10,254 nt of DNA, taken from contig CAIZHO010000602.1 in assembly GCA_903932805.1 (NCBI GenBank), forward strand, positions 1-10,254, given 5' to 3'. How positions within the stretch are numbered: the stretch's first letter is position 1; each line of letters begins with the position of its first letter. The notes beneath the pieces were generated by a model. It had not been told where the DNA came from and ran no database searches. It was given only the letters and a program-made list of their open reading frames with translations. Shown one piece after another: positions 1-6,361 of this stretch. A program made the position numbers and the translations under genes. This DNA comes from an uncultured Roseiflexaceae bacterium. GTDB lineage: Bacteria; Chloroflexota; Chloroflexia; Chloroflexales; Roseiflexaceae.

Positions 1-619
1 ACCCTGCCGTCCAATGACCGCGATTATCCTTCAGTCGTTCGGGGATCTCTGCCCAACGTTCGACAAAGTACGGTTGGAGCAGTCCAGCGTCTTGTGCTTG
101 CTGCCCATATGCAAAACTCACATCAACCACATCCGGCGCAATCGCATCACGTGACAAAGCTGCGAGATTCATTGCAGCAAGCACACCATCCGAGCTCACA
201 TCAGGGGTCAACTCATTTACTTGTATCCCATATTGCAAGGTAAAAGATTCGATAATAGCACCGTAATTCAACCAATCCTGAGGCAGCCCGATGACAGTCA
301 GTTCCCCTTCTGCTTGGGCTTTCGCAATAAGCATTTGGCGCCCACCTGCATCTTGCATCGTACGTGGCCCGGCTGCAGGTGCAACGGGCAAAAGCGGCAC
401 GGCTGTCGGCTGCGCATTTGTTGCAGGAGTCGGCGTCGCGGGGGCTGGAGCAACCGTCGGTGTGAGCAGTAGATCATTGAGCTGCGCCACGGTTGGCGCA
501 ACGGACGGTGCGGTGGGTGCCTGCACGGTACACGCCGCCAGCACCGATTGCATACCTACCAGTGCACAATTGCGCAAAAAAATCCGCCGGGATTGACTGT
601 GTCTCGTATCCGCCACCAT
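1..619 (-). CDS. Tat-exported lipoprotein, ABC transporter substrate-binding protein (C-terminus beyond window)
   Basis: The frame is open from an ATG at 619 to the window edge, giving the first 206 residues. Residues 9-16 carry the twin-arginine motif SRRIFLR, a match to the Tat consensus. A modest hydrophobic stretch and a lipobox LAAC follow, with the lipid-accepting Cys at 30. Residues 31-86 are a Pro/Thr/Ala-rich tether typical of surface lipoproteins. From about residue 104 the segment EGELTVIGLPQDWLNYG, then a conserved helix, looks like the first lobe of bacterial extracellular solute-binding proteins (iron(III)/spermidine/thiamine-like group). It would deliver solute to an ABC importer outside the membrane, but the ligand cannot be named from this part. 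AAGGGG lies 4 nt before the ATG; a GTG three bases further in is an alternative start. It is divergent from the trans-sulfuration gene, with 88 bp between them. Export and lipidation are confidently read; ligand is unknown. Confidence 0.85.
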   Translation of the reverse strand, partial: MVADTRHSQSRRIFLRNCALVGMQSVLAACTVQAPTAPSVAPTVAQLNDLLLTPTVAPAPATPTPATNAQPTAVPLLPVAPAAGPRTMQDAGGRQMLIAKAQAEGELTVIGLPQDWLNYGAIIESFTLQYGIQVNELTPDVSSDGVLAAMNLAALSRDAIAPDVVDVSFAYGQQAQDAGLLQPYFVERWAEIPERLKDNRGHWTAG

Positions 620-667
620 GCATCCCCTTTTGTCCTACGGCACGTACAGAAGCGCGTCTATCTCACA

Positions 668-676
668 TGCTATACT
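668..676 (+). promoter_or_regulatory. Extended -10 promoter for the trans-sulfuration gene
   Basis: TGC-TATACT is an extended -10 element. It predicts transcription starting near 683 and a leader of about 25 nt before the ATG at 708. There is no good -35 hexamer at the right distance, which extended -10 promoters tolerate. It lies in the 88-bp divergent interval shared with the lipoprotein gene. Confidence 0.5.
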
Positions 677-707
677 ATTTTCGCACTATTACAGGCGGAG
701 TGTATCC

Positions 708-1907
708 ATGCCTTCAGAATTTGATCCGATGTGGGAGTACAGCACACAACTTGTACACGCTGGTGAACGGCTTGTGCACCCTCCAGGCCGGCCGACAACC
801 ACTCCGCTCTATTCGTCCTCGACCTACTACCATGATTCACTCGATGCATTCAACGATGCGCTTGCGGGTCATGGGTATGCATATGGCCGCAACGGCAACC
901 CGACCAATGTCGCGTTCGAACGAGCAGCTGCAATTGCCGAAGCCGGTACCGCCGCGGTGAGCACAGGGTCTGGGATGGCAGCGATTTACACCGCGTTATT
1001 GGCAGCCGGCCGGGTACATGGGGGAGCGCTCCGTACGATTGTGGCACCACGGGACGTGTATGGTGCGACGACGGTCATGTTGCGAGATTTTTTTGCACCC
1101 AATGGCATCCAAATACTCACCTGTGACATGACAGATCTCGATGCCCTCGATGCACTGTTGGCGGCGCACACCGTAGATGTTGTGTATGTCGAACAGTTGT
1201 CGAATCCGTTGTTCCGTGTCGTGGATATGCACGCTATTTGTTCGCGGGCGCATGCACACGGAGCGCGCATCGTGGTCGACAACACAATTGCAACGCCGAT
1301 TGTACAAAAGCCATTAATACTCGGCGCTGATTTCGTCTGTCACAGTGCAACGAAGTATTTTGCTGGGCATGGCGATGTTTCGGGTGGAATAGTTGTCGTA
1401 CGAGACGACGCTGCAGCTGCTGCCCTTGCACACAACAACGCAACCCTCGGGATGGTGCTCGGACCCTACGAGGCACAACAAATCTTGCGTGGAATAAAAA
1501 CAATGCCGCTCCGTGTAGAGCGCCAAAATGCCAGCGCGACCACGGTTGCACAGTGGCTAGCGACACATCCAAACGTCGCCCGTGTGCATTATCCTGGGCT
1601 GCCCACGCATCCCGATCATGCGACGGCACTGCGTACATTAGGTGGCCGTTTTGGTGCGATGTTTGCCTTCGAGTTAGCACCGTCTGTCGTCTTGGAGCAA
1701 TTCGTTGAACGGTTACGGATGATATTAATGGTAAGCACGTTAGGTGACATCTACACCATGGTATCCATTCCTGCACTAGCGTCCCATCGTGGCCTCACAC
1801 CAGACGAGCGTGCAGCTCGCGGTATTTCGGACCAGCTTATCCGGGTGTCCATTGGAATTGAAGCGGTCGATGATATTATTGCTGATTTTGCACATGCATT
1901 GGGATAA
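708..1907 (+). CDS. PLP-dependent trans-sulfuration enzyme (cystathionine gamma-synthase/lyase family)
   Basis: A 399-aa fold-type I PLP enzyme of the Cys/Met metabolism family, at the usual family length. Visible cofactor residues are YAYGRNGNPT (57-66; Tyr and Arg contact the phosphate of the partner subunit), SGM (88-90), Tyr118 in DVYGAT (ring stacking), Asp191 in VVDN (pyridine nitrogen), the Schiff-base Lys216 in SATKY, and Arg379 in LIRVSIG (substrate carboxylate). Family members interconvert homocysteine, cystathionine, cysteine and methionine in the cytosol. The reaction is not resolved: STLGD (343-347) resembles O-acetylhomoserine sulfhydrylase or methionine gamma-lyase, but the cysteine expected in a methionine gamma-lyase is replaced by Ala120, and IPALASHR stands where HPASxTH is usual. 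The start at 708 is chosen because GGCGGAG lies 7 nt upstream; a longer frame from 618 would run through the promoter. The walJ gene follows after 9 bp. Confidence 0.93.
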   Translation: MPSEFDPMWEYSTQLVHAGERLVHPPGRPTTTPLYSSSTYYHDSLDAFNDALAGHGYAYGRNGNPTNVAFERAAAIAEAGTAAVSTGSGMAAIYTALLAAGRVHGGALRTIVAPRDVYGATTVMLRDFFAPNGIQILTCDMTDLDALDALLAAHTVDVVYVEQLSNPLFRVVDMHAICSRAHAHGARIVVDNTIATPIVQKPLILGADFVCHSATKYFAGHGDVSGGIVVVRDDAAAAALAHNNATLGMVLGPYEAQQILRGIKTMPLRVERQNASATTVAQWLATHPNVARVHYPGLPTHPDHATALRTLGGRFGAMFAFELAPSVVLEQFVERLRMILMVSTLGDIYTMVSIPALASHRGLTPDERAARGISDQLIRVSIGIEAVDDIIADFAHALG

Positions 1908-1916
1908 GGGGCAACC

Positions 1917-2735
1917 ATGCGGGTAGCAGCGTTTGCTTCGGGGAGCACAGGGAACGCAACGCTCATCACCACCCCCGATGGCGCATTGCTCTACGACGCA
2001 GGGCTCCCACAGCGAGCGATTGCTGCACAGTGCGCAAGCCTCGGTGTCGCAATGAGTGCCATACGTGGGGTTTTTGTGTCACATGAACACACCGATCACA
2101 CCACGAGCGCAGTCGCACTCGCCCGACGCTATCACATCCCGTTGATTGCAACTATGGGTACCCTACGCGCTCTCAATATCCCAGCAGAGGTCGAAACCAT
2201 CGTCTGTCGAGCAGGTGACATGCTTGCATTGGGTGCATTTTCGATTCTCCCGATCCGCGTGAGTCACGATGCCCAAGAACCGGTCGGTATGACCCTCCGC
2301 TACGCTGAACGGACCGTGTCAATCGCAACGGACTTAGGTGAGTGGGATAACACACTGCTCGATGCCTGTCGCGACGCCGAGCTCATCATCATCGAATCGA
2401 ATCACGAACGTGAACACCTGATGCAATGCGGGTACACTGCCGCACTCAAGCAACGCATCGCGAGTCGAACGGGTCATCTCGACAACGTACAAGCGGGTAC
2501 TTTTCTGGCGAATCTGGCTGCAGATGGCAAACAACGTACGGCATGGTTGGCACACCTGTCACAAGAAGCAAATACTGCCACGGTTGCACTCCGCAGTGTC
2601 TCAGCCGTCCTGAAGTTTCATCAGTGTGAAGCACAGTATCGATCGATTGTCGCCTTGCCACGTCAAAAAACCATTGTGTGGGGTGATGCACAACGAAGTT
2701 ATCAACTCGATATGTGGTCGCAAATCCAAGAATAG
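1917..2735 (+). CDS. walJ: WalJ/YycJ-type metallo-beta-lactamase-fold nuclease
   Basis: A 272-aa MBL-fold hydrolase. The N-terminal FASGSTGNATL matches the SLASGSSGN start of the YycJ/WalJ family. The metal motif is HEHTDH (56-61), with His117 in SHD, Asp139 in ATDLG, His163 in SNHE and His213 in LAHLSQEANT as further metal or family-specific positions. KQRI (178-181), GHLDN (186-190) and LSQEANT are signatures that separate this family from beta-lactamases and RNase Z. Characterised members are reported as 5'-3' exonucleases linked to DNA repair; in Firmicutes the gene lies by walRK, which is not seen here. No signal peptide, so cytosolic. Its Shine-Dalgarno AAGGGG (1906-1911) overlaps the stop codon of the upstream gene, implying translational coupling with the trans-sulfuration enzyme. 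Family assignment is confident; the biological role here is inferred. Confidence 0.9.
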   Translation: MRVAAFASGSTGNATLITTPDGALLYDAGLPQRAIAAQCASLGVAMSAIRGVFVSHEHTDHTTSAVALARRYHIPLIATMGTLRALNIPAEVETIVCRAGDMLALGAFSILPIRVSHDAQEPVGMTLRYAERTVSIATDLGEWDNTLLDACRDAELIIIESNHEREHLMQCGYTAALKQRIASRTGHLDNVQAGTFLANLAADGKQRTAWLAHLSQEANTATVALRSVSAVLKFHQCEAQYRSIVALPRQKTIVWGDAQRSYQLDMWSQIQE

Positions 2736-2748
2736 AACATTTGTTCTA
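2733..2748. promoter_or_regulatory. Putative LexA (SOS) operator
   Basis: TAGAACATTTGTTCTA is a perfect 6-bp inverted repeat around 4 bases. Its core is GAAC-N4-GTTC, the Gram-positive LexA operator (Bacillus consensus CGAACRNRYGTTYG). It begins at the walJ stop codon and lies just before a TATACT -10 element, covering the -35 and spacer region where a repressor would block RNA polymerase. The gene controlled would be the UvdE-like endonuclease, a fitting SOS target. LexA itself is not in the window. Confidence 0.75.
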
Positions 2749-2756
2749 ATTTGTAG

Positions 2757-2762
2757 TATACT
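2757..2762 (+). promoter_or_regulatory. -10 element for the uvdE-like gene
   Basis: TATACT lies 37 bp before the start codon and predicts transcription from about 2769. No clear -35 hexamer is visible; the position at 17-bp spacing falls inside the LexA-like palindrome. The promoter suggests that the uvdE-like and downstream genes can be expressed independently of walJ. Confidence 0.5.
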
Positions 2763-2798
2763 CCTCCCATCGAGCACGTAGCTTGTAATGGGGGGAAA

Positions 2799-3638
2799 AT
2801 GATTCGCTTCGGAGTCAGCACACACGACTATCGGCCGCGACAGACAACGATGTTATCGTTGCATGCGCTGCTATTGCACGCTGTTCACGAAGGGTTGGGT
2901 GTCTGCCGCATCCCCGCAGCATATATTGCGCCCCTCGCAGAGGCAAGCGCCCAACCGCTCCGCACCCTCGTGCAACAGTACGAACTTCGATTGGTGGTGC
3001 ACGCACCGATTGTTGCACCACATCGGCTCGAAGAATGGTTTGCGACGGTTATAGGGTTCTTTGCACAACTCGACGCTGCGGATGCAGTGATCATCTGCCA
3101 TCTGCCACATCTTCATCGTGCCGACCGCGCTCTGTTCGAACGGCTCCCTGCATGGATCGTGCATCACCTCGCTGTCGAACTAACACATCAGCCTGCTGCT
3201 GAACTAATCACCCAACTGTCTGAATATGGGGTTCCGGTGGTTTTCGACACCCTCCACTACGATAGCCAACTGCCGTGGCCGTACCATCCCATCGAGACGA
3301 TGTTTCTCTGCATGGCGAGCTGGCAGGGACGCAGGCCACTCATCCATCTCAGCACACAAGCAACCGAAGTGGGTGTCAGAAGCACACCCCCGCCGCGCGG
3401 GCAACACAGCGACGTACTTGCGCCGATGGCGGCTGTCTGGGTGGTACGGTCATTGATTGACGCGGGGCACAGCTCGGATATCGAAATCGAGGCAGACAGC
3501 GGAATCATCGCATATCGACACCTCAACGAAACACTCTCGCGCTACATCCCCGATCTTACGCCGTCAAGCACCCACAGGAGGAAGCATGCTCCAAACCCCG
3601 CACACCCTTTTGGCACTATTGAAGCGACCCCGCGATGA
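2799..3638 (+). CDS. Divergent UvdE-like TIM-barrel endonuclease
   Basis: A 279-aa protein whose motif order follows the UV damage endonuclease (UvdE/UVDE) family, which nicks DNA 5' of UV photoproducts and other lesions. Candidate metal ligands, in family order, are His68 (LVVHAP), His101 (IICHLP), Glu127 (AVEL), Asp150 and His153 (VVFDTLHY), His183 (LIHLS), His203 (GQHSD) and Glu231 (IEIEAD). LGVCRIPAAYIAP (33-45) corresponds to the GxRxSSxxxP segment. Two family features are missing. The lysine two residues before the HxS histidine, carboxylated in the Thermus enzyme, is Leu181. The Gln-Tyr damage-probing pair after the first histidine is replaced in VHAPIVAPH. Lesion range or activity may therefore differ. 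The last 28 residues are basic, low in structure, and encoded in DNA shared with the next gene. GGGGG ends 4 nt before the ATG. The upstream LexA-like box supports a damage-response role. Fold assignment is good; the exact activity is inferred. Confidence 0.75.
   Translation: MIRFGVSTHDYRPRQTTMLSLHALLLHAVHEGLGVCRIPAAYIAPLAEASAQPLRTLVQQYELRLVVHAPIVAPHRLEEWFATVIGFFAQLDAADAVIICHLPHLHRADRALFERLPAWIVHHLAVELTHQPAAELITQLSEYGVPVVFDTLHYDSQLPWPYHPIETMFLCMASWQGRRPLIHLSTQATEVGVRSTPPPRGQHSDVLAPMAAVWVVRSLIDAGHSSDIEIEADSGIIAYRHLNETLSRYIPDLTPSSTHRRKHAPNPAHPFGTIEATPR
3576..3581 (+). promoter_or_regulatory. Strong Shine-Dalgarno inside the uvdE-like coding region
   Basis: AGGAGG, the best ribosome-binding match in the window, lies 4 nt before the ATG at 3586 while the uvdE-like frame is still being read. 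It fixes the start of the 147-aa protein and implies that both proteins come from one message. Confidence 0.75.
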
Positions 3639-4029
3639 ACAACGGTTAGTCGACTCGTTGACCTACCACATCCCGCTCGCGCAAGCCAAACACTTCCATG
3701 GGACGCAAGAGATTGCGTTTTATGTGGGCAATTGGCATCCGCTGTCGCCGCATTGCGTGCGCTACCGCGCTACCATCGTTGATGCCGTCATTTGTGCACG
3801 CGCTGCGTACATCGTCGACGAACCCACCCATCCCCGTGCGGCTGAGCAGTATATGGTACTGACCGTCTGCGATCTCACCACGCTCGATCCACTCATCCCC
3901 AGTCAGCGTTGGCGCCGTATCACGCTCCACCGCATCAATACTGAAGTACTGCATCGTACACCCGAGCTCGGGCAGATCCAACGCATTGCACGGCGCATGC
4001 CAAGCACGACCGAACGCTGGGAGTGGTAG
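3586..4029 (+). CDS. Conserved-looking 147-aa protein of unknown function
   Basis: I do not recognise a named family. The protein is soluble, without signal peptide or membrane segment, and basic, rich in Arg and His. Features to search with are EIAFYVGNWHP (42-52), VRYRATIVDA (58-67), DEPTHPRA (78-85), IPSQRWRRITLHR (104-116) and an Arg-rich end. The DEPxHPRA followed by IPSxRWRRI arrangement reminds me of hypothetical proteins in Chloroflexota and Actinomycetota, from memory and not checked. The start at 3586 is chosen for the AGGAGG just upstream; the same frame is open from 3457, but that would lie deep in the uvdE-like gene. It overlaps that gene by 53 bp, so the two are probably co-translated and under the same LexA-like control. 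It ends 3 bp from the convergent hydrolase gene. A nucleic-acid-related role is a guess from context and charge. Confidence 0.75.
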   Translation: MLQTPHTLLALLKRPRDEQRLVDSLTYHIPLAQAKHFHGTQEIAFYVGNWHPLSPHCVRYRATIVDAVICARAAYIVDEPTHPRAAEQYMVLTVCDLTTLDPLIPSQRWRRITLHRINTEVLHRTPELGQIQRIARRMPSTTERWEW

Positions 4030-4032
4030 TCT

Positions 4033-4944
4033 CTATGGGCACTGATTGGCAAAGGTCGTGACATCAGTGATTAACCGACCAGGATCCTCGGTCAAGGCAT
4101 GGAACAAGAGCTCCGAATGCCCTCGGCCAGGATATGGGTTAAACGTCACGGGGACGGTAGCAGCAGCCAGGGCATCTGCATACTGCTGCGACATGCTGAT
4201 GTCTACGGTGTCATCCGCATCACCATGAATCAATAATGTGCGGGGGAACACCGCTAACGACTGCAGACGCGGCGATGTCTCGGCAAAGCGTTCGACACCA
4301 CCCATCACCGCCGTCATCACCGGGGCCGTCCGCCCGTTTGCATATTCGTAGGCATATTGTTCGGCGATGTCATAGACACCACTTATCCCAAAATACCCGC
4401 AGAGCTTCGGTTCGGACATCGTCAGCTGCTGGACATCTGGATCAAGCAATGCCATGGCACTCAATTGTGCACCGGCAGATTGACCACCCACGACAATGCG
4501 GGCTGGATCGCCGTTGTACGACGAGATATTTTGCTTCGTCCAGGCAATTGCATTGGCGACATCGTCTACCATGCTGGGGTAGCTGGCATCTGGGTAGAGT
4601 TGATAGGCAGGTACGACGACAATCATGCCCTGCGGTACCAGCTTCTGGGCAACGAGTGCATACAATTCTTTGTTGCCGGAATTCCAACTGCCGCCATAGA
4701 TATACACCACCACGGGGTGTTTCTCATTATCGTCAGGTCGATACACATCGAGCAACTGATGTGTCTTCGGCCCGTACCTGACGTTCTTGGTGAGGTACGG
4801 ATATTCTTCGTAATACGCTCTCCCTACCCGTACGACATTCATCAGGCGAGCATTGAACACGATTTCTTCGCGAAAATAGACCCCTGCAACGGTGATGACC
4901 AGCAAGAATCCCACAAGGATGCGCTTCCATATTGACGAAAACAT
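4033..4944 (-). CDS. Membrane-anchored alpha/beta hydrolase (carboxylesterase/BD-FAE-like)
   Basis: A 303-aa alpha/beta-hydrolase. Residues 7-24 form one hydrophobic segment after a short basic N-terminus, so the enzyme is likely anchored with its catalytic domain outside the membrane. The oxyanion-hole motif is YGGSW (83-87), a variant of HGGxW, and the nucleophile is Ser156 in GQSAG. The acid is probably Asp244 in HGDADDTVD and the base His276 in GRGHSE. PAYQLYPDASYP (112-123) is typical of the HSL/BD-FAE group that hydrolyses carboxyl or acyl esters, including ester decorations on sugars; the substrate is not readable. AGAGGA lies 5-6 nt before the ATG. It is last in the minus-strand sugar operon, 39 bp behind the kinase, which fits, but does not prove, de-esterification of a sugar or glycan. 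Confidence 0.88.
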   Translation of the reverse strand: MFSSIWKRILVGFLLVITVAGVYFREEIVFNARLMNVVRVGRAYYEEYPYLTKNVRYGPKTHQLLDVYRPDDNEKHPVVVYIYGGSWNSGNKELYALVAQKLVPQGMIVVVPAYQLYPDASYPSMVDDVANAIAWTKQNISSYNGDPARIVVGGQSAGAQLSAMALLDPDVQQLTMSEPKLCGYFGISGVYDIAEQYAYEYANGRTAPVMTAVMGGVERFAETSPRLQSLAVFPRTLLIHGDADDTVDISMSQQYADALAAATVPVTFNPYPGRGHSELLFHALTEDPGRLITDVTTFANQCP

Positions 4945-4983
4945 CGAGTCCTCTTTCTTCCGACAAAGCCGACTGCGTCTGCC

Positions 4984-6360
4984 TCATCGACCAATTGATT
5001 CCCATCGCATCACCGGGCTGCGCGCAGCGCCGTCACTCGAACCATGCATGACGAGTCCGCTTCCAAGGTGCGTCGCTATTTCGTGGACGGTATCTGCAGC
5101 ACGCGCGCTCCCGAGGATTGCGACCGTCCCACCGCTCCCCCCTCCGGTGATTTTGGCACCGAAGAGTCCGTGGCGTGCGCCACGTCTGCGGACTGCAGCA
5201 ACAATTGCATCAGTAGCGTCAGAGCCAAGCCCACATGTACTGTAACTTTGATGGGATTGGTACATCAACTCGCCGAGGAGTGTCGCAGTGGACTCATCTT
5301 GATACCCCTGCACGAGCTGCGCAAAGAGTTGTACCCGATGATGCTCAGCAATGGGATGCGTCGCAGACGACCGCACCTGATAAAGCCGTGCAGCGTCTAT
5401 GGTGGTCACCGAATCGCCATGTGATCCGTAGCGGATCATGAAGTCCGCCCCTGTCATGGTGACGGGTAAGACGTCAGCGAAGGAAGCAGCGTATTCTGAT
5501 GGGGTAATATTGGCCAGATAGCCGTTCCAATGCTCGTGAGGGATGTTCTGTTGTTGTGCATACGATTCGAGTATGCGTAACCCCATAAATGCACCGACCC
5601 GCACCGACCCATAATCTGCACCGCCGACCGAATGTCGCACGCCGGAGTCGATGCCCCAGACATGTACATCGCTTGGAAGCGAAATCCCCGGGAGCAGCTG
5701 CGCAGGTTGGCAGCGTAATGCAAGCAACGTGTCTGCCTCGCCGCAGGCTGCAGTCATCTGGTCCATCAGACCACAGGGTGCGCCGACAATCAGATTTTCT
5801 ACCATTTGACACCACAGTGCCAGTGTCGTCGCCTCGATGTCGCGTCCACAGGCAGCTGCCAGCGCACGCATGGTAGCGACTTCGATGGCAGCCGAAGAGC
5901 TCACACCCTTGCCCAATGGCACATCCGAATCGACGACTATGGTCATCCCGCCGCTCACATTGACACCAGTGTGATGCACCAACACCGTCAATGCGCCCAC
6001 GATATACCCAGCCCACGCAGTTGCGGGGTCTGCCTGTACGACGGCTCGCACTGCGTCGATTGTCACGCCCAGTTCACACACATCTCGGGTTGCGTAGGCT
6101 GCACGTTGGTTGCCCAAGATTGCTGCGTCGGCACGGCTTTCGATCAGGACGCGCCCATCATTGCGGTGCTGCACATATGCAACAGCCGCTACCGCAAGCG
6201 GTAACTGGAGCACCAACGAACCAGAATAGTCGGCAATCCCACCCATCACATCGAGGCGTCCCGGCGCACGGGCAACCCATACTGGTGCTGCCGGATCGAA
6301 TACCGTGGAGAGTGTCTGTTGGACAGCAGACACGTCAATGGTTGGGGAGAGTACCGTCAT
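4984..6360 (-). CDS. GHMP sugar-1-kinase, L-arabinokinase-like (galactokinase superfamily)
   Basis: A 458-aa cytosolic kinase with all three GHMP motifs: GRLDVMGGIADYSG (34-47), PLGKGVSSSAA (148-158, ATP loop) and KITGGGSGGTV (403-413). The likely catalytic pair is Arg35 and Asp200 in CGLMDQ. Much of the sequence follows the kinase domain of plant L-arabinokinase (ARA1): GGIADYSGSLVLQ, ENLIVGAPCGLMDQMTAACG, WGIDSGVRHSVGGADY and SYSTCGLGSDATD. The classic galactokinase sugar-binding GEHTDY reads GGIADY here, losing the Glu and His while keeping Asp44. The reaction is ATP-dependent phosphorylation of a sugar at C1; L-arabinose is as plausible as galactose. Start: the ATG at 6360, one base after the phosphatase stop, since the frame upstream to 6690 lies inside that gene. 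GalT upstream would pass the sugar-1-phosphate to a nucleotide. Family is certain; substrate is not. Confidence 0.92.
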   Translation of the reverse strand: MTVLSPTIDVSAVQQTLSTVFDPAAPVWVARAPGRLDVMGGIADYSGSLVLQLPLAVAAVAYVQHRNDGRVLIESRADAAILGNQRAAYATRDVCELGVTIDAVRAVVQADPATAWAGYIVGALTVLVHHTGVNVSGGMTIVVDSDVPLGKGVSSSAAIEVATMRALAAACGRDIEATTLALWCQMVENLIVGAPCGLMDQMTAACGEADTLLALRCQPAQLLPGISLPSDVHVWGIDSGVRHSVGGADYGSVRVGAFMGLRILESYAQQQNIPHEHWNGYLANITPSEYAASFADVLPVTMTGADFMIRYGSHGDSVTTIDAARLYQVRSSATHPIAEHHRVQLFAQLVQGYQDESTATLLGELMYQSHQSYSTCGLGSDATDAIVAAVRRRGARHGLFGAKITGGGSGGTVAILGSARAADTVHEIATHLGSGLVMHGSSDGAARSPVMRWESIGR

Positions 6361-6361
6361 A

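Noticed and set aside
618..707. Longer N-terminus for the trans-sulfuration enzyme
   Set aside because: The extra 30 codons run through the -10 element and lack a ribosome-binding site; GGCGGAG precedes the ATG at 708 and the family length fits 399 aa.
2733..2748. Reading the TAGAAC palindrome as a walJ terminator
   Set aside because: The stem is AT-rich and only 6 bp, no T run follows, and it is joined to a -10 element, which fits an operator better.
3457..3585. Earlier start for the 147-aa unknown protein
   Set aside because: It would overlap the conserved part of the uvdE-like gene; AGGAGG at 3576-3581 points to the ATG at 3586.
4020..4110. Terminator between the converging unknown gene and hydrolase
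   Set aside because: Only 3 bp separate the stops. The GACC...GGTC pairing near 4077-4093 has no loop and no T run.
4357..4935. 192-codon open frame on the plus strand opposite the alpha/beta hydrolase
   Set aside because: It is a shadow of a gene with an intact catalytic triad; no motifs and no ribosome-binding site of note.
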